DNA of 64,000 nucleotides, taken from contig OZ024891.1 of the NCBI GenBank assembly GCA_964017195.1, forward strand, positions 10,143,182-10,207,181. Direction: 5' to 3'. The notes under the pieces were generated by a model. It had not been told where the DNA came from, did not search any database, and saw nothing but the letters and a program-made list of their open reading frames with translations. The translations under genes and the position numbers were made by a program. Below, in pieces: positions 1-11,550 of the stretch (its first letter is position 1; each line of letters begins with the position of its first letter). This DNA is from Siderastrea radians. Taxonomy: Eukaryota > Cnidaria > Anthozoa > Scleractinia > Rhizangiidae.

Positions 1-1066
1 TTAAATAATCGACCGTTTCCTCAGCGAATTTAGTTAGCATTTTCTTGGAAAATCTCTAATTACGTGAAAACAACACAGAACTGCAAAAACGCTGTTTTTC
101 AGGGCATGTTATTTTTAGCGTTCGTGTACACTAAGTAGTAAACGTCCGCTGACCACAATTCGTGCTCATTCGGGAAGGCAGCACAATCTTTTTAACGGTC
201 GAGCGAGCTAGTATAGGACAAACCAACGTGCAAACGGCTTTCAATCTGATGGAAATTCAATGCAAATAATATAGAAGAACCACTTTTCCTTCGTCTATGG
301 CTCGTACATCATTTCAGGTATGTTTTTTTTTACTCTTGGTTGGTTAATGTTTGTATTCAGTTATATTTCTCACGCGGTCCGCTCAATCCACGAGGACTTA
401 GTAATAGTATTATTTAAATAGAGGGTCATTGAATTGAATTAATTGTCTTGATTCGATGCTTTTGTCTTGCATTTAACTTAAATATTGTTCTTTAATAGTT
501 GTGTATCACATAAGTTATTGTTAGAACCTTTTCAGATTTAAACTTTCAATTCATGGACAGAACTTTGCCCCCATGTCCTCTGAATTCCATAATCATTAAT
601 CCCCATTCCTCCAGAATTGCCGTTTTCTCTCCAAGTTCCCTTTGGCTTTGGGCGACATTAGCTACTTAGATAACTTTTCTTTTCAATTAAGGGCTGTCAA
701 TTAGCTATTAGTCACATGTTCATATGCATATAAAGAAACCCAATTGCTTTTTGAGTAAATAATTATTAATAGCAACAAAAGATAAGTTCATCCATAACAC
801 TGATCTATACTCCGCCGTAACACATGTTAGGCATTATGGCTCTTAATACAGTAAAACTATGAAAACCCTGAACACTTGAATTATTTTTGGACTGTTATTA
901 TGTCGGGAAAGAAAACCAATCAGATACAAGAAATTTGTGGTTTGCATTGATTTCACACCTGATTGGTCGGTCATGGCACAGTGAACATTTCAAGATAATT
1001 CTTACTGTTCATGGTTTTATTAGTCACATGTTAATCATAGCCCTGAGGAATAACACGGTATGCTTC
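1..1066. other. Single-copy DNA, no gene recognised
   Basis: AT-rich sequence with only short open frames. I see no convincing exon, repeat array or RNA gene here. Both strands were read for splice-flanked open frames and none stood out. Confidence 0.5.
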
Positions 1067-1462
1067 GGTGTGTTTATGCCAGTATCTCAGCAAACTGAGC
1101 CAGCATGGCTAAGCAGGCCAGTTTGGCTCATTGGCCTCTTAAGGTCCAGTAATACAGGCAACATTTTTGTGCAACCTTCCTCGCAACAATGTTGTGTTGC
1201 AAGTTGAGATTGTTTGTTGCACGTATTACCACCTCTGCACATAACAAATTTTCATGTTGCAAAAAGTAGAAGCAACAAATTTGTTGTGCAAAAAGGTGTT
1301 AATATGTGTAAGAAACAATCTCAACTTGCAACGCAACATTGTTGCACAAAACGTTTTACGAAAATGTTGCTTGTATTACTGGGCCTTAAGAGGCCAATGA
1401 GCCAAACTGGCCTGGTTAGCCATGCTGGCTCAGTTTGCAGAGATCCTGGCATAAACACACCT
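1067..1462. mobile_element. Foldback (long inverted repeat) element, ~396 bp
   Basis: The left arm starts GGTGTGTTTATGCC at 1067 and its reverse complement GGCATAAACACACC ends at 1462. The arms remain complementary with small gaps through the CCAGTTTGGCTCATTGGCC part and the AAGTTGAGATTG part (1201-1212 against about 1317-1328). The centre is itself partly palindromic. This is the form of a non-autonomous foldback or MITE. No clear target-site duplication was found, so the superfamily is unassigned. Open frames at 887-1207 and 1214-1495 only cross the element. Confidence 0.7.
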
Positions 1463-1756
1463 CACACACTTTGCAGTTACATAAGAAAATCTTAGTCCAG
1501 TTAGCTGCGATCCTGGTAAGGCAATGCTGGGATCCCAGGTAGCCAGGTAGAAAATTTTTAGTGTAAGGGTGTATGCTCAGCAAACTGGGCATACATGTAC
1601 ACTTCCTTGTGATTCACTTTTGCTTCAGAACATAACAGCTCACCAGTAAGTCGATAATTTTCTTCTCTTTCTATATAACACATAAAGTTCATTACACCTT
1701 AAGGCTGAACCCAGATAAATTTGTATAAGAAGAGTACGGATTGGGTGCATCCTCAC

Positions 1757-2216
1757 CCTTGGGGGGGCGGGGGGTACTCAATAAAGTTTCATACGGAGAG
1801 GCTCTGTCTGGAGGTTCAAACCCTTCCCTTTTAATATACGAATTTTTACCAAAATGGTACCGAGAGCAAAATTTGCACCCTTTTGCTATACCTCAAGGAT
1901 AAACCAAAACCATAGAATTTTCTTTAATTGCCTAATTTTCCCCGGGCTTTCAGTCGTTCTGGTTCAGCTACTCAAAGGTTGCAAGCTTTTATGTGTTTCG
2001 TGTTGTCATTTCTACAGAAATTTGGCACGCTTTCCCAAACTTTTCTTTAAGCCACCATCTTGTCCACTTTTCAGTTGATTTTGTAACCTTTTCTTATACT
2101 AAAATGACAAATTTTTTCCTACCCTTTAGTAAACTGTGAGCTTAAAAAAAGTCACCACCTTTGGCCAGAGCCTCCCTGTAAAACCATAAATAGGCAGTAC
2201 CCCGCTTCCCCCCAGG
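1757..2216. mobile_element. MITE with 8-bp target-site duplication (hAT-like)
   Basis: A 460-bp segment is bounded by the direct repeat ATCCTCAC at 1749-1756 and 2217-2224. Its ends are imperfect inverted repeats: the left end is CCTTGGGGGGGCGGGG and the right end, read in reverse complement, is CCTGGGGGGAAGCGGGG. The similarity continues inward through GTACT and GGAGGCTCTG-type blocks. An 8-bp duplication fits hAT-type non-autonomous elements. There is no transposase frame. Confidence 0.65.
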
Positions 2217-2224
2217 ATCCTCAC

Positions 2225-3150
2225 TTGAAAATGTGTGGTAACCTAATATAATATTCTAGATTGACTGACTGGTATGATTTTTTTTTTGGTATTTGTAGGT
2301 GTGATTCCATTTGAGACAAAAAGTATTAATACTTAGGGGCAAAAGGAACAATTTCAGGGTGAGTAAAGATAACAAAAAGATGGAAAATAAGGATGACAGT
2401 TTGACTCCCAAATGCGGATGAATCAGACACCATTGCTTGCCCAATCTTGTGGTTTGGGAGGGAGAATTCCCCTTTTGTGGGCATGTCACAAATTATTTAA
2501 TAGTATTTTACATGTAATGTAGTGCACTGATAGAGAAAAAGAGATGATAAAGATGACAAATTATATGTGTGTGTCCCCCATACATGCCCCATACCATAGG
2601 CTTTCCAGCTTAAGTTACTTTAATTTGGACCAACCACAGCCAGCAGGTACATATTACATTACATGTAATTGCAAAGTGAAGTTAAAAAGTTTGTTGGGCT
2701 ACACTAGAACTGTACTTGAATCTCAGCTGCTTAGATGTGAGCACTTTCTTAGCTGTTGAAATCATTCTTGTGTTTCTTAAATCTCCTTATGTTAATATTA
2801 ATGATCCAAAACAATTGCATTTGTGTATTTATTACAAATGTAATATACTGGTTATGGCAGTAGGCCAAAAAGAAAAGCTTAACAAATAAACAACATCTCA
2901 CTTCTAGCTGTCTTTATTCAGTCGAGGTTTGACAGTTATTCTTGTTATTCTTGACAAAACAGGAACAACTGAATAGTGAATTTGCAGTACAGTAGTGGCA
3001 CCAGTTAACATCTTTCTGGTTAAGGCTTCCAATTCTTCTCAAGGACGGTGTCTTGTTTTGTTACTGCGCATACATTCTGCGCATCTCAGGATATTCAGGG
3101 TAATAAATCCATGACTACCGTCTTGAATATAACAAATCTAATCACTGTCC
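2225..3150. other. Single-copy DNA, no gene recognised
   Basis: AT-rich sequence with short open frames on both strands, without splice support or recognisable protein similarity. Nothing else seen. Confidence 0.45.
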
Positions 3151-3159
3151 ATATAGGTA

Positions 3160-4170
3160 GGTGAAGTCAGTGTAGTGAGCATAGTTGGTGTAGTCAGTGT
3201 AATCACTGTAGTTCGTGTAGTCGGTGTAGTCAGTATAGTTGGCGTTAAAGGTGTAGCCATTGTAGTCTATGTAGTTAATTTAGTCAGTGTAGTTGGGGTG
3301 GTCAGTGTTGTCGTGACTACACTGACTACACCCACTACACCAGCTGACTACACCGACTACTCTGACTACGCTGACTAGTACACCGACTACACTGACTACA
3401 CCGGCTACGCTGACTACACCGACTACACTGACTACGCTGACTACACCGACTACACTGACTACACTGACTACGCTGACTACACCGACTACACTGACTACAC
3501 TGACTACGCTGACTACACCGACTACACCGACTACACCGACTACGCTGACTACACCGACTACACTGACTACGCTGACTACACCGACTACACTGACTACACC
3601 GACTACACTGACTACGCTGACTAGTACACCGACTACGCTGACTACACCGACTACACGGACTACGCTGTCTACACCGACTACACTGGCCACACCGACTACA
3701 CTGACTACATCAACTACACTGACTACACCCACTACACCAGCTGACTACACCGACTACTCTGACTACGCTGACTAGTACACCAACTACACCGACTACACTG
3801 GCTACGCTGACTACACCGACGACACTGACTACGCTGACTACACCGACTACACTGACTACACCGACTACGCTGACTACACCGACTACACCGACTACACTGA
3901 CTACGCTGACTACACCGACTACACTGACTACGCTGACTACACTGACTATGCTGACTACACTGACTACACTGACTACACCGACTACACCGACTACACTGAC
4001 TACACTGACCACACCGACTACACGGACTACGCTGACTACACCGATTACACCGGCCACACCGACTACACCGGCCACACCGACTACACTGACTACATTGACT
4101 ACACTGACTACACCGACTACACACGACTACACATGACTACACTGACTACACTGACTACACATGACTACAC
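3160..4170. repeat. 9-bp minisatellite with an internal strand switch
   Basis: The array is built on a 9-bp unit, GACTACACC or GACTACACT. From about 3313 to 4170 the plus strand carries this form. From about 3160 to 3312 it carries the complement (GTGTAGTCA, GTGTAGTTG). The switch at about 3312 makes a palindromic centre, with the short arm pairing to the long arm. Because the unit is a multiple of three, long frames result (Val-Val-Ser repeats on the minus strand, Thr-Thr-Leu on the plus). These are repeat artefacts and not genes. Confidence 0.9.
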
Positions 4171-5890
4171 TTACTACAGTGACTACAACTTCAACAAACT
4201 ACACTACATACAGCAAATACATTCGCTCTTTCAATTGCATAAGATAGAGATAGACTATGAAATGTATATTCGTGACAGTAGTCATGGATGCGTTACCATT
4301 CAGGTTTTTTAAGGAATTTGCCCCCTTATACCAAATTTTTTGTGTGGTTTAAGACTATGTGGAAACAGCAGATCTTAGCAAGGGCTTCCAATAACCCTTG
4401 CTAAGATGCACCTTTTCCCCATAGTCATAACCTTTGCAAAAAATACATCTGTATTAATTAGGAGGCACCATCCTTAAGAAAAATTAACCTATCAACATGT
4501 TTGTCACATATGGTGGGTCAGATTTGTTGTATTACCACTATATTTTAGTACCAGTCTACTGGGACACAAGTTACATGTACATGCAACTCTGAACCAGTAT
4601 TTTCTTTTATAAACCCGAAGTGCTCTCATGTGCTTGCCTTTCCTTTTTTGTTTTGTACGATTTCAAAAGACTGGCCATATGAGCCTTCGAGACCGCCATG
4701 TTTGTTGACAAAGTGACGGTCAATTCTCCAAGAAGGGGGTGGGGAAGAGATAATATTCGAACCACCATTTTGCACACAGACAAGACCCTGGTGACAAATG
4801 AAGTCTTTTTTAATGAAAACAAAGTAATATTGTTACTTGGTTTCAAAACAATGGACATAACGTACAGCAGAGAACAATAGAGGCATTTTTCAATGAAGGG
4901 AAAAGAACTACAGGACATCATTTGAAAACTGTCTTAACTATCGATAATTAACTAAACTATCGCGATTGTCATCGATAGTTGAATTTTGCGATCAATGCGT
5001 CGCTATCGGAACACTCCAATCGCAATGCATTGATAGTTCGATCTATTGTTACACTCCTATGCATGTTAGGAGTCTATGCTGTACATCCTGTACAATGTCT
5101 TACAAGGTAGTGATAAAAATATTGTCATTTGCCAACAATACACATAGAGCTAGAACCTCATATGGGGTCACTTTTTAACGCTTCCATTATTTTCAATTTA
5201 GTTAAGTGTTATTATACATATTATCTTCTCAGGCTGTGGTTGGTACATGTAGATGTACCTGATGAATAGCACATGCATGGGGATACACCCTTATATCTTC
5301 AAAATATTAGTCAAAGTAAAGATGTTGCATTCTTAGCTAGGGTAGGGAATGAAAGAGCTATACGAAACTTGAACCGAAATGTCTAAAGGTGTTGTTAAGT
5401 TAAACTCAGATCATTACACCATAGTTGCCTTTTACTTGCTTACTGTTTGCATTTTTTTGTTATTTCCACAGGTCTCAAGATACAAAGCGAATCCCAAAAC
5501 AAAAACAAAATAAAATACATGCAATGGCGTAAGCAATATAAATAGCCAAGGGCATCACAAGGATTACTACAGTGTATTTTTAATGTCGTCACTTTTTGAT
5601 ACCCAGAAGCGGTATCAATCACACAGATGTAGATTCATTAGCTTAGGTGATGCTGCTGGTGCTTGTTGGTGTAACCAATGTGCCTGCGTTATTTTTGCAT
5701 TACTTTTCTTAAATGTCTATTTTAAAAGCCCTTTTTGAAGGCATGTATCCATGCCTGTTATGAATTCATACAGTGTAGTGGTTGTAGACCAGTGTGTTGA
5801 TGCAAACCTACTGAGAAGGTCTGCTTTTTAGGTTTTCTATGGTGGAATAGTTCAACACGTTGTTTCTTCAACAATAAAGATTACAGAAAA
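4171..5890. other. Single-copy DNA, small palindromic patches, no gene
   Basis: No convincing exon. Between about 4930 and 5050 several CTATCG/CGATAG words occur in both orientations and form small hairpins, possibly an old MITE. A partly complementary pair around 4370-4410 (AGCAAGGGCTT and ACCCTTGCTAAG) is another short hairpin. Confidence 0.4.
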
Positions 5891-5944
5891 GGCTTTTTGT
5901 CTGTCATCTCACTACATGGTCTACAATGTAGTCGTCCTTTTTCA

Positions 5945-7310
5945 ATTTTCATGATATTTGCAGGCTCCTTTATTCGATTTACATGCTTTTTACAGGCTCC
6001 TTTATTCGATTTACATTGTATTGACAGGCTCCTTTATTCGATTTACATGACAATTTGCAGGCTCCTTTATTCGACTTACATGATATTTACAGGCTCCTTT
6101 ATTCGATTTACATGATATTTACAGGCTCCTTTATTCTATTTACATGAAAATTTACAGGCTCCTTAATTTGATTTACATGATATTTACAGGCTCCTTTATT
6201 CGATTTACATGGTATTTACAGGCTCCTTTATTTGATTTACATGAAAATTTACAGGCTCATTTATTCCATTTACATGATATTTACAGGCTCCTTTATTTGA
6301 TTTACATGAAAATTTACAGGCCCCTTTGTTCGATTTACATGGTATTTACAGGCTCCTTTTTTCGATTTACAGGCTCCTTTATTCGATTTACATGGTATTT
6401 ACAGGCTCCTTTATTTGATTTACATGAAAATTTACAGGCTCCTTTATTCGATTTACAGGCTCCTTTATTCGATTTACATGGTATTTACAGGCTCCTTTAT
6501 TCGATTTACATGAAAATTTACAGGCTCCTTTATTTGATTTACATGAAAATTTACAGGCTCCTTTATTCGATTTACATGAAAATTTACAGGCTCCTTAATT
6601 TGATTTACATGATATTTACAGGCTCCTTTATTCGATTTACATGGTATTTACAGGCTCCTTTATTTGATTTACATGAAAATTTACAGGCTCCTTTATTCGA
6701 TTTACAGGCTCCTTTATTCGATTTACATGGTATTTACAGGCTCCTTTATTCGATTTACATGGTATTTACAGGCTCCTTTATTCGATTTACATGAAAATTT
6801 ACAGGCTCCTTAATTTGATTTACATGATATTTACAGGCTCCTTTATTCGATTTACATGGTATTTACAGGCTCCTTTATTTGATTTACATGAAAATTTACA
6901 GGCTCCTTTATTCGATTTACAGGCTCCTTTATTCGATTTACATGGTATTTACAGGCTCCTTTATTTGATTTACATGAAAATTTACAGGCTCCTTTATTCC
7001 ATTTACATGATATTTACAGGCTCCTTTATTAGATTTACATGAAAATTTACAGGCTCCTTTATTCGATTTACATGGTATTTACAGGCTCCTTTATTCGATT
7101 TACATGGTATTTACAGGCTCCTTTATTCGATTTACATGATATTTACAGGCTCCTTTATTCGATTTACATGATATTTACAGGCTCCTTTATTCGATTTACA
7201 TGAAAATTTACAGGCCCCTTTATTCGATTTACATGATATAGGCTCCTTCATTCGATTTGCATGAAATTTACAGGCTCCTTAAAACCATTTACATGTTATT
7301 TACAGGTAAC
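5945..7310. repeat. 32-bp satellite (ACAGGCTCCTTTATTCGATTT core)
   Basis: About 40 tandem copies of a 32-bp unit made of CAGGCTCCTTTATTCGATTT followed by a variable ACATGATATTTA, ACATGGTATTTA or ACATGAAAATTTA tail. Several copies lack the 11-bp tail and are 21 bp long, for example near 6366, 6455 and 6700. Variants recur in the same order (the CCTTAATTTG variant at about 6171, 6593 and 6808), which indicates higher-order duplication of multi-unit blocks. Each unit contains TTTACAGG, which looks like a 3' splice site. Long open frames across it are repeat artefacts. Confidence 0.9.
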
Positions 7311-7540
7311 CTTTAGTCGATTTACATGCTATTTACATGGTTTATGTCCCTTGGTTTGAGAAATTTACAGGATCGTCTTCATAATTTACATGTTTCACTT
7401 AAAATATTTACATGTTTTTTACAGGAATATCTCAAAACATGTAAATGGGTAAAAAGTATGGAAATTACCATTTACAGTATCTTTTTGACGATTTACATGT
7501 TATTTACATGTTTTTTACATACTATGTAAATTTTCAACTT
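7311..7540. repeat. Decayed edge of the 32-bp satellite
   Basis: The regular unit breaks down, but TTTACATG and TTTACAGG words keep recurring at irregular spacing up to about 7530, as expected at the old edge of a tandem array. Confidence 0.6.
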
Positions 7541-7750
7541 TTCCAGTGTGGAATTTCTGCTTAATTTAAATTCGCTGCCAAGTGATCGTCCATTTTTCTC
7601 GTCGGGTTGCTCGTGAGGAAAAAACTTTCAGCTCGCTTTGTTGTCGAGTGTTCATTGACCATATTTGGTGGCAGCAGGTATATGAGCTGATAGCCTAGCT
7701 CCGTTCAGCCAATCAAAATGCTAGAAATCCAATATACCTAGTCCAGTTTT
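7541..7750. other. Spacer without recognised feature
   Basis: Short single-copy spacer between the satellite and the 1.92-kb repeats. Its end (TATGAGCTGATAG followed by CAGCCAATCA) resembles sequence at about 26505-26545 and 48097-48137. Confidence 0.4.
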
Positions 7751-7802
7751 TAATAAATAAATAAATAAATAAATATATATATATACATATATGTATATAT
7801 AT
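7751..7802. repeat. AT-rich microsatellite (AAAT)n/(AT)n
   Basis: A run of AAATAAAT units passing into alternating AT/ATAC, at the left edge of the first 1.92-kb repeat unit. Confidence 0.85.
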
Positions 7803-9589
7803 TTTTTTTATTTCGCAAGCGAGGCTTCCCTCCTTTCCCAGAAAAAAAGGAAATATCTTGTACTGGCCATTCACTAGTTTTGTATACCACACTGGTTTCT
7901 CTCTTTTCATTTTTTTGTTTTAGGTATTGATGACCCAATTACAGTTAAGCCACACGCTCTTTATTTCTTGGATTCTTTTGTATACGTAGTGATGTTAGAG
8001 CCTTTCAGCCTCAGTAGTGACAAGTATCTAATTTTTCTCCTTAGAGTATCATCACGTGATTAAACAAACAGGACATGAGAATAAAAGAAATGATCATCAA
8101 AGACAAAATGCTGTTTTGTCAAATACTCCCAACTAGTAACATAACAGAACAGTAAGCAGAACATACAAGTTGATGTTGGGGCTTAAAGGGGCTTTCACCC
8201 CTGGAATCAAACCCCCTTTTGAATCTGTGGAAGAAACCCTAAAGTGAGTTACTGAACAATTGAAAGTTATGGACTAGCAGTTTCCTGCGGTGTTTTTTGT
8301 TATACTGTAGAAACGGTTTCTAACTTTTGAGTCTGTAAATGAAATCCTAAAATGTAACCACTAAGATGAAAGCTCGTGAGTAGTACTTCATCTGCTGTAA
8401 CAAGGTGGCTCTAGCTTTTTAGTTTGTGGGTGAAATTCGACTGACTGGAATAGTGATTATTAAAATAAAACATCACTAATCAATGCTTCCTTGATATGTT
8501 GCTATTTGTTATTATCAAGGTGGTTCTACTTTATAAAAGTCTATTAATAAACTCGCATAGGGCGATTACTATAGAACAAAAATCCAGCGAGCAGTACTTT
8601 TGTGTTGTGGCGTTTGTTTCTAAATATTTTGCAAACTGATTATGATATTGGTCACATTTAAAACTGAATCCTGGGACCTGGATGAAACCGTGAAAAGATA
8701 AAAGCATTCATTGAAAGGAAATCTTTTATTTTTGACGCCAGGGCAAGCTAGGCGACACTTTACCTCTTCTGTACTGTAAAGCAGCTGGTCATACAGTATA
8801 TCTCGATTCTCTCAAAAAAATAAACGAAACAAGATTAATAAGAAACCAAAATCCAGACTAAACGTTAAAAATTCTGATTGACTCAGCGTTTCCCTCTTTT
8901 CTTGTTTTAGACATTCCTTATCATACTACCCTTAAACCGAAAACAAAGATGCAGTGTTTGCCTGCCACATTTGATTTTTGAAAAAGTTAGACAAAAAGCG
9001 TGACTTGAAATGTTTGCTTAGCGTTGTATTGATTGTGTTGGAAGAAATTATTCCCCGTAATGGCTTGCAATGGTTTTAACGTTTTCTGGGTACATTTCCG
9101 ACCTTCCCGTGCCAGTTTTCTCATAGTAATGAGAGAGTAAGTCAGACTTTATAGGACTAATTGATGAGTGAAAAGCAGTGCAGTGCATATTGACGTAAAG
9201 TTACAGCAGACACCCTTTTTTCGCCACGCAAGTCCAACGTTTGAGTCTCAGTAATACAATCATCAAATCAATTGTTCTTCTAAATAAAAAAATAAGGATT
9301 TGTATCTTGAGATTTTCTGCTGATGTTGCGTTCACTTTGCAATAAATTTCAGTGCAATAAGTCGCTGTTACAAAGTTTGGACATTTTAACGTTCTTCTAT
9401 TTAAATTTTAGCACGTTAACTCCGAACTGCATGAATAAACTGAGTGGTTTTAAGTTTGAAGCTACAATCTTGGCTAAATTGTTTATTTACACTCCGTAAT
9501 CTATTGGTAAGTCGTTCATAAGTCTTTACGTAGAGACAAAAATTTATCTTAGCTGTTGTCAATTAGTATATACCAAACCAGTAAATAGT
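7803..9589 (+). repeat. 1.92-kb tandem unit, copy a (5' truncated)
   Basis: First of about ten full or partial copies of a ~1.92-kb unit. Landmarks in order are a pyrimidine tract ending in TTTTAG, the 107-bp candidate exon, the block GGGGCTTTCACCCCTGG, several ~110-bp sub-repeats containing TTTTGAGTCTGT, TATCAAGGTGGTTCTA, CCTGGGACCTGGATGAAA, a second candidate acceptor before ACATTCC, and AACGTTTTCTGGGTACAT. Here the exon-like segment is 7924-8063. An AG insertion in it (ATGTTAGAGCC instead of ATGTTAAGCC) changes the carboxy-terminal frame. Confidence 0.85.
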
Positions 9590-11510
9590 GTTTTTCGTGC
9601 TCTCTGACTGGCTACTCAAACTCGGGATAGCATCTGATATCCACCTCCTGATAATTTTTTGTTGTTTCGTTTTCGCGTGCGAGTCTTCCCTCATTTCTCA
9701 GAAAAAAAAGGAACTGTCTTGTGCTGGCTATTCACTAGTTTTGTATACTACACCAGTTTCTTTCTTTTCTTCTGTTTTTTTATTATAGGTACAGATGACG
9801 CAATTACAGTTAAGTCACACGCTCTTTATTTCTCGGATTCTTTCGTATACACAGTGATGTTAAGCCTTTCAGCCCCAGTAGTGACAAGTATCTAATTTTT
9901 CTCCTTAGAGTATCACCACGTGATTAAACAAACAGGACATGAGAATAAAGGTAATGATCACCAAAGACAAAATGCTGTTTAGTACGTCAAATACTCCCAA
10001 CTAGTAACATAACAGAACAGTAAGCAGAACATACAAGTTGATGTTGGGGCTTAAAGGGACTTTCACCCCTGGAATCAAACCCCCTTTTGAATCTGTGGAA
10101 GAAACCCTAAAGTGAGTTACTGTACAATTGAAAGTTATGGACTAGCAGTTTCCTGTGGTGTTATTTATTATACTGTACAAGGTGTTTATAACTTTTGAGT
10201 CTGTGGATGAAATCCTCAAGTGTGACCAGTCAAATGAAAGCTACTGAGCAGTTCTTTCCTGTGGTGCAGGTTATTATGGTGTACAAGGTCTTTCTAATTT
10301 TTGAGTCTGTAAATGAAATCCTATAATGTAACCACTAAGATAAAAGCTCGTGAGCAGTACTTCATGTGTTGTAACAAGGTGGCTCTACCGAAACCCGACG
10401 GACTAAAATGGTGATTATTAAAATAAAACATTACTAACCAATGCTTCCTTGATATGTAGCTGTTTGTTATTATCAAGGTGGTTCTACTTTATAAACGCCT
10501 ATGAAAAAACTCCGAAAGAGTGATTACTTTAGAACAAGAAACCAGAGAGCAGTACTTTTGTGTAGTGCCGTTTGTTTCTCGATATTTTGCGAACTCGTTA
10601 ACATGATATTGGTCACATTCAAAACTGAATCCTGGGACCTGGATGAAAACGTGAAAAGATAAAAGCATGCATATAAAGGAAATATCTTATTTTTGACGCC
10701 AAGAACAAGCTAGGTGACACTTTACCTCTACTGTAAAGCAGGTGGTTATACAACATGAGATTAATAAGAAACGAAAATCCAGAGTAAACGTAAAGAATTT
10801 TGAATAATTCAGAGTTTCCCCCTCTTTCTAATTTTAGACATTCCTTGTCATACTGCCCTTAAACAGAAAACACAGATGCAGTGTTTGCCTGCCATATTTG
10901 ATTTTTGAACAAGTTGGACATAAAACGTGACTTGAAATGTTTGCCTAGCGTAATTGATTATCTTAGAAGAAATTATACCCCGTAATGGCAGCAATGGTTT
11001 TAACGTTTTCTGGGTACATACCCGACCTTTCCGTTCCAGTTTTTTCAGAGTAATGAGAACGTAAGTCAGACTTTATAGCAATAATTCATGAGCGAAAAGA
11101 AATGCAGTTCATATTAACATATAGTTACGGCAGACACCCCTTTTTCGCCAGGCAAGTCCAACGTTTGAGTCTGTGTGATACAATCATCAAATGAATTGTT
11201 CTTCTAAATAAAAAATAAGGATTTGTATCTTGTTTTTCTGCTGATGTCACGCTCACTGTGCAATAAATTTCAATGCAGGAAGTCACTGCTACAAATTTTG
11301 AACATTTTAACCTTCTTTTGTTTAAATGTTACGACGTTAACTCCGAACTGCATAAATAAACTGAGTGGTTTTTAGTTCGAAGCTACAATCTTGGCTAAAT
11401 TGTTTATTTACACTCTGTAATCTATTGGGAAGTCGTTCATAAGTCCTTAAGTAGAGACAATAATTTAACTTAGATATTGGCAATTAGTATATACCAAACC
11501 AGTAAGTAGT
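9590..11510 (+). repeat. 1.92-kb tandem unit, copy b
   Basis: A complete 1921-bp unit starting GTTTTTCGTGC. It is closest to copy e (28460-30387), sharing several private variants such as GCAGGTTATTATGG and CCGAAACCCGACGGAC. The exon-like segment is 9789-9895. Confidence 0.85.
9789..9895 (+). CDS. Candidate 107-bp terminal exon in the 1.92-kb repeat (copy b)
   Basis: I do not recognise the protein. The segment follows a long pyrimidine tract ending TATTATAG and opens with GT plus 34 codons and a stop; the peptide begins TDDAITVKSHALYFSDSF and ends SAPVVTSI. The same 107-bp length and frame recur in copies c (12771-12877), f (30579-30685), g (32504-32610), f' (50303-50409) and g' (52228-52334). 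Copies a (7924-8063) and e (from 28667) carry indels, and e has an early stop. The shared acceptor, phase and length suggest a duplicated last exon, but no upstream exon was found and it may be a non-coding repeat. Confidence 0.35.
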
Positions 11511-11550
11511 GTTTTTCGTGCTCTCTGACTGGCTACTCAAACTCGGGATA

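Noticed and set aside
3175..4136. Long Val/Ser/Gly, Cys/Ser/Arg and Thr/Leu frames across 3.2-4.1 kb
   Set aside because: All are the 9-bp minisatellite read in different frames and strands. There is no non-repeat coding flank or splice support.
5897..7042. Large plus-strand frames (up to 216 codons) over 5.9-7.0 kb
   Set aside because: Three 32-bp units make 96 bp, a multiple of three, so a satellite without stops gives long frames automatically.
5945..7310. CRISPR array
   Set aside because: The short repeats are contiguous with no unique spacers, and the context is animal DNA. It is a satellite.
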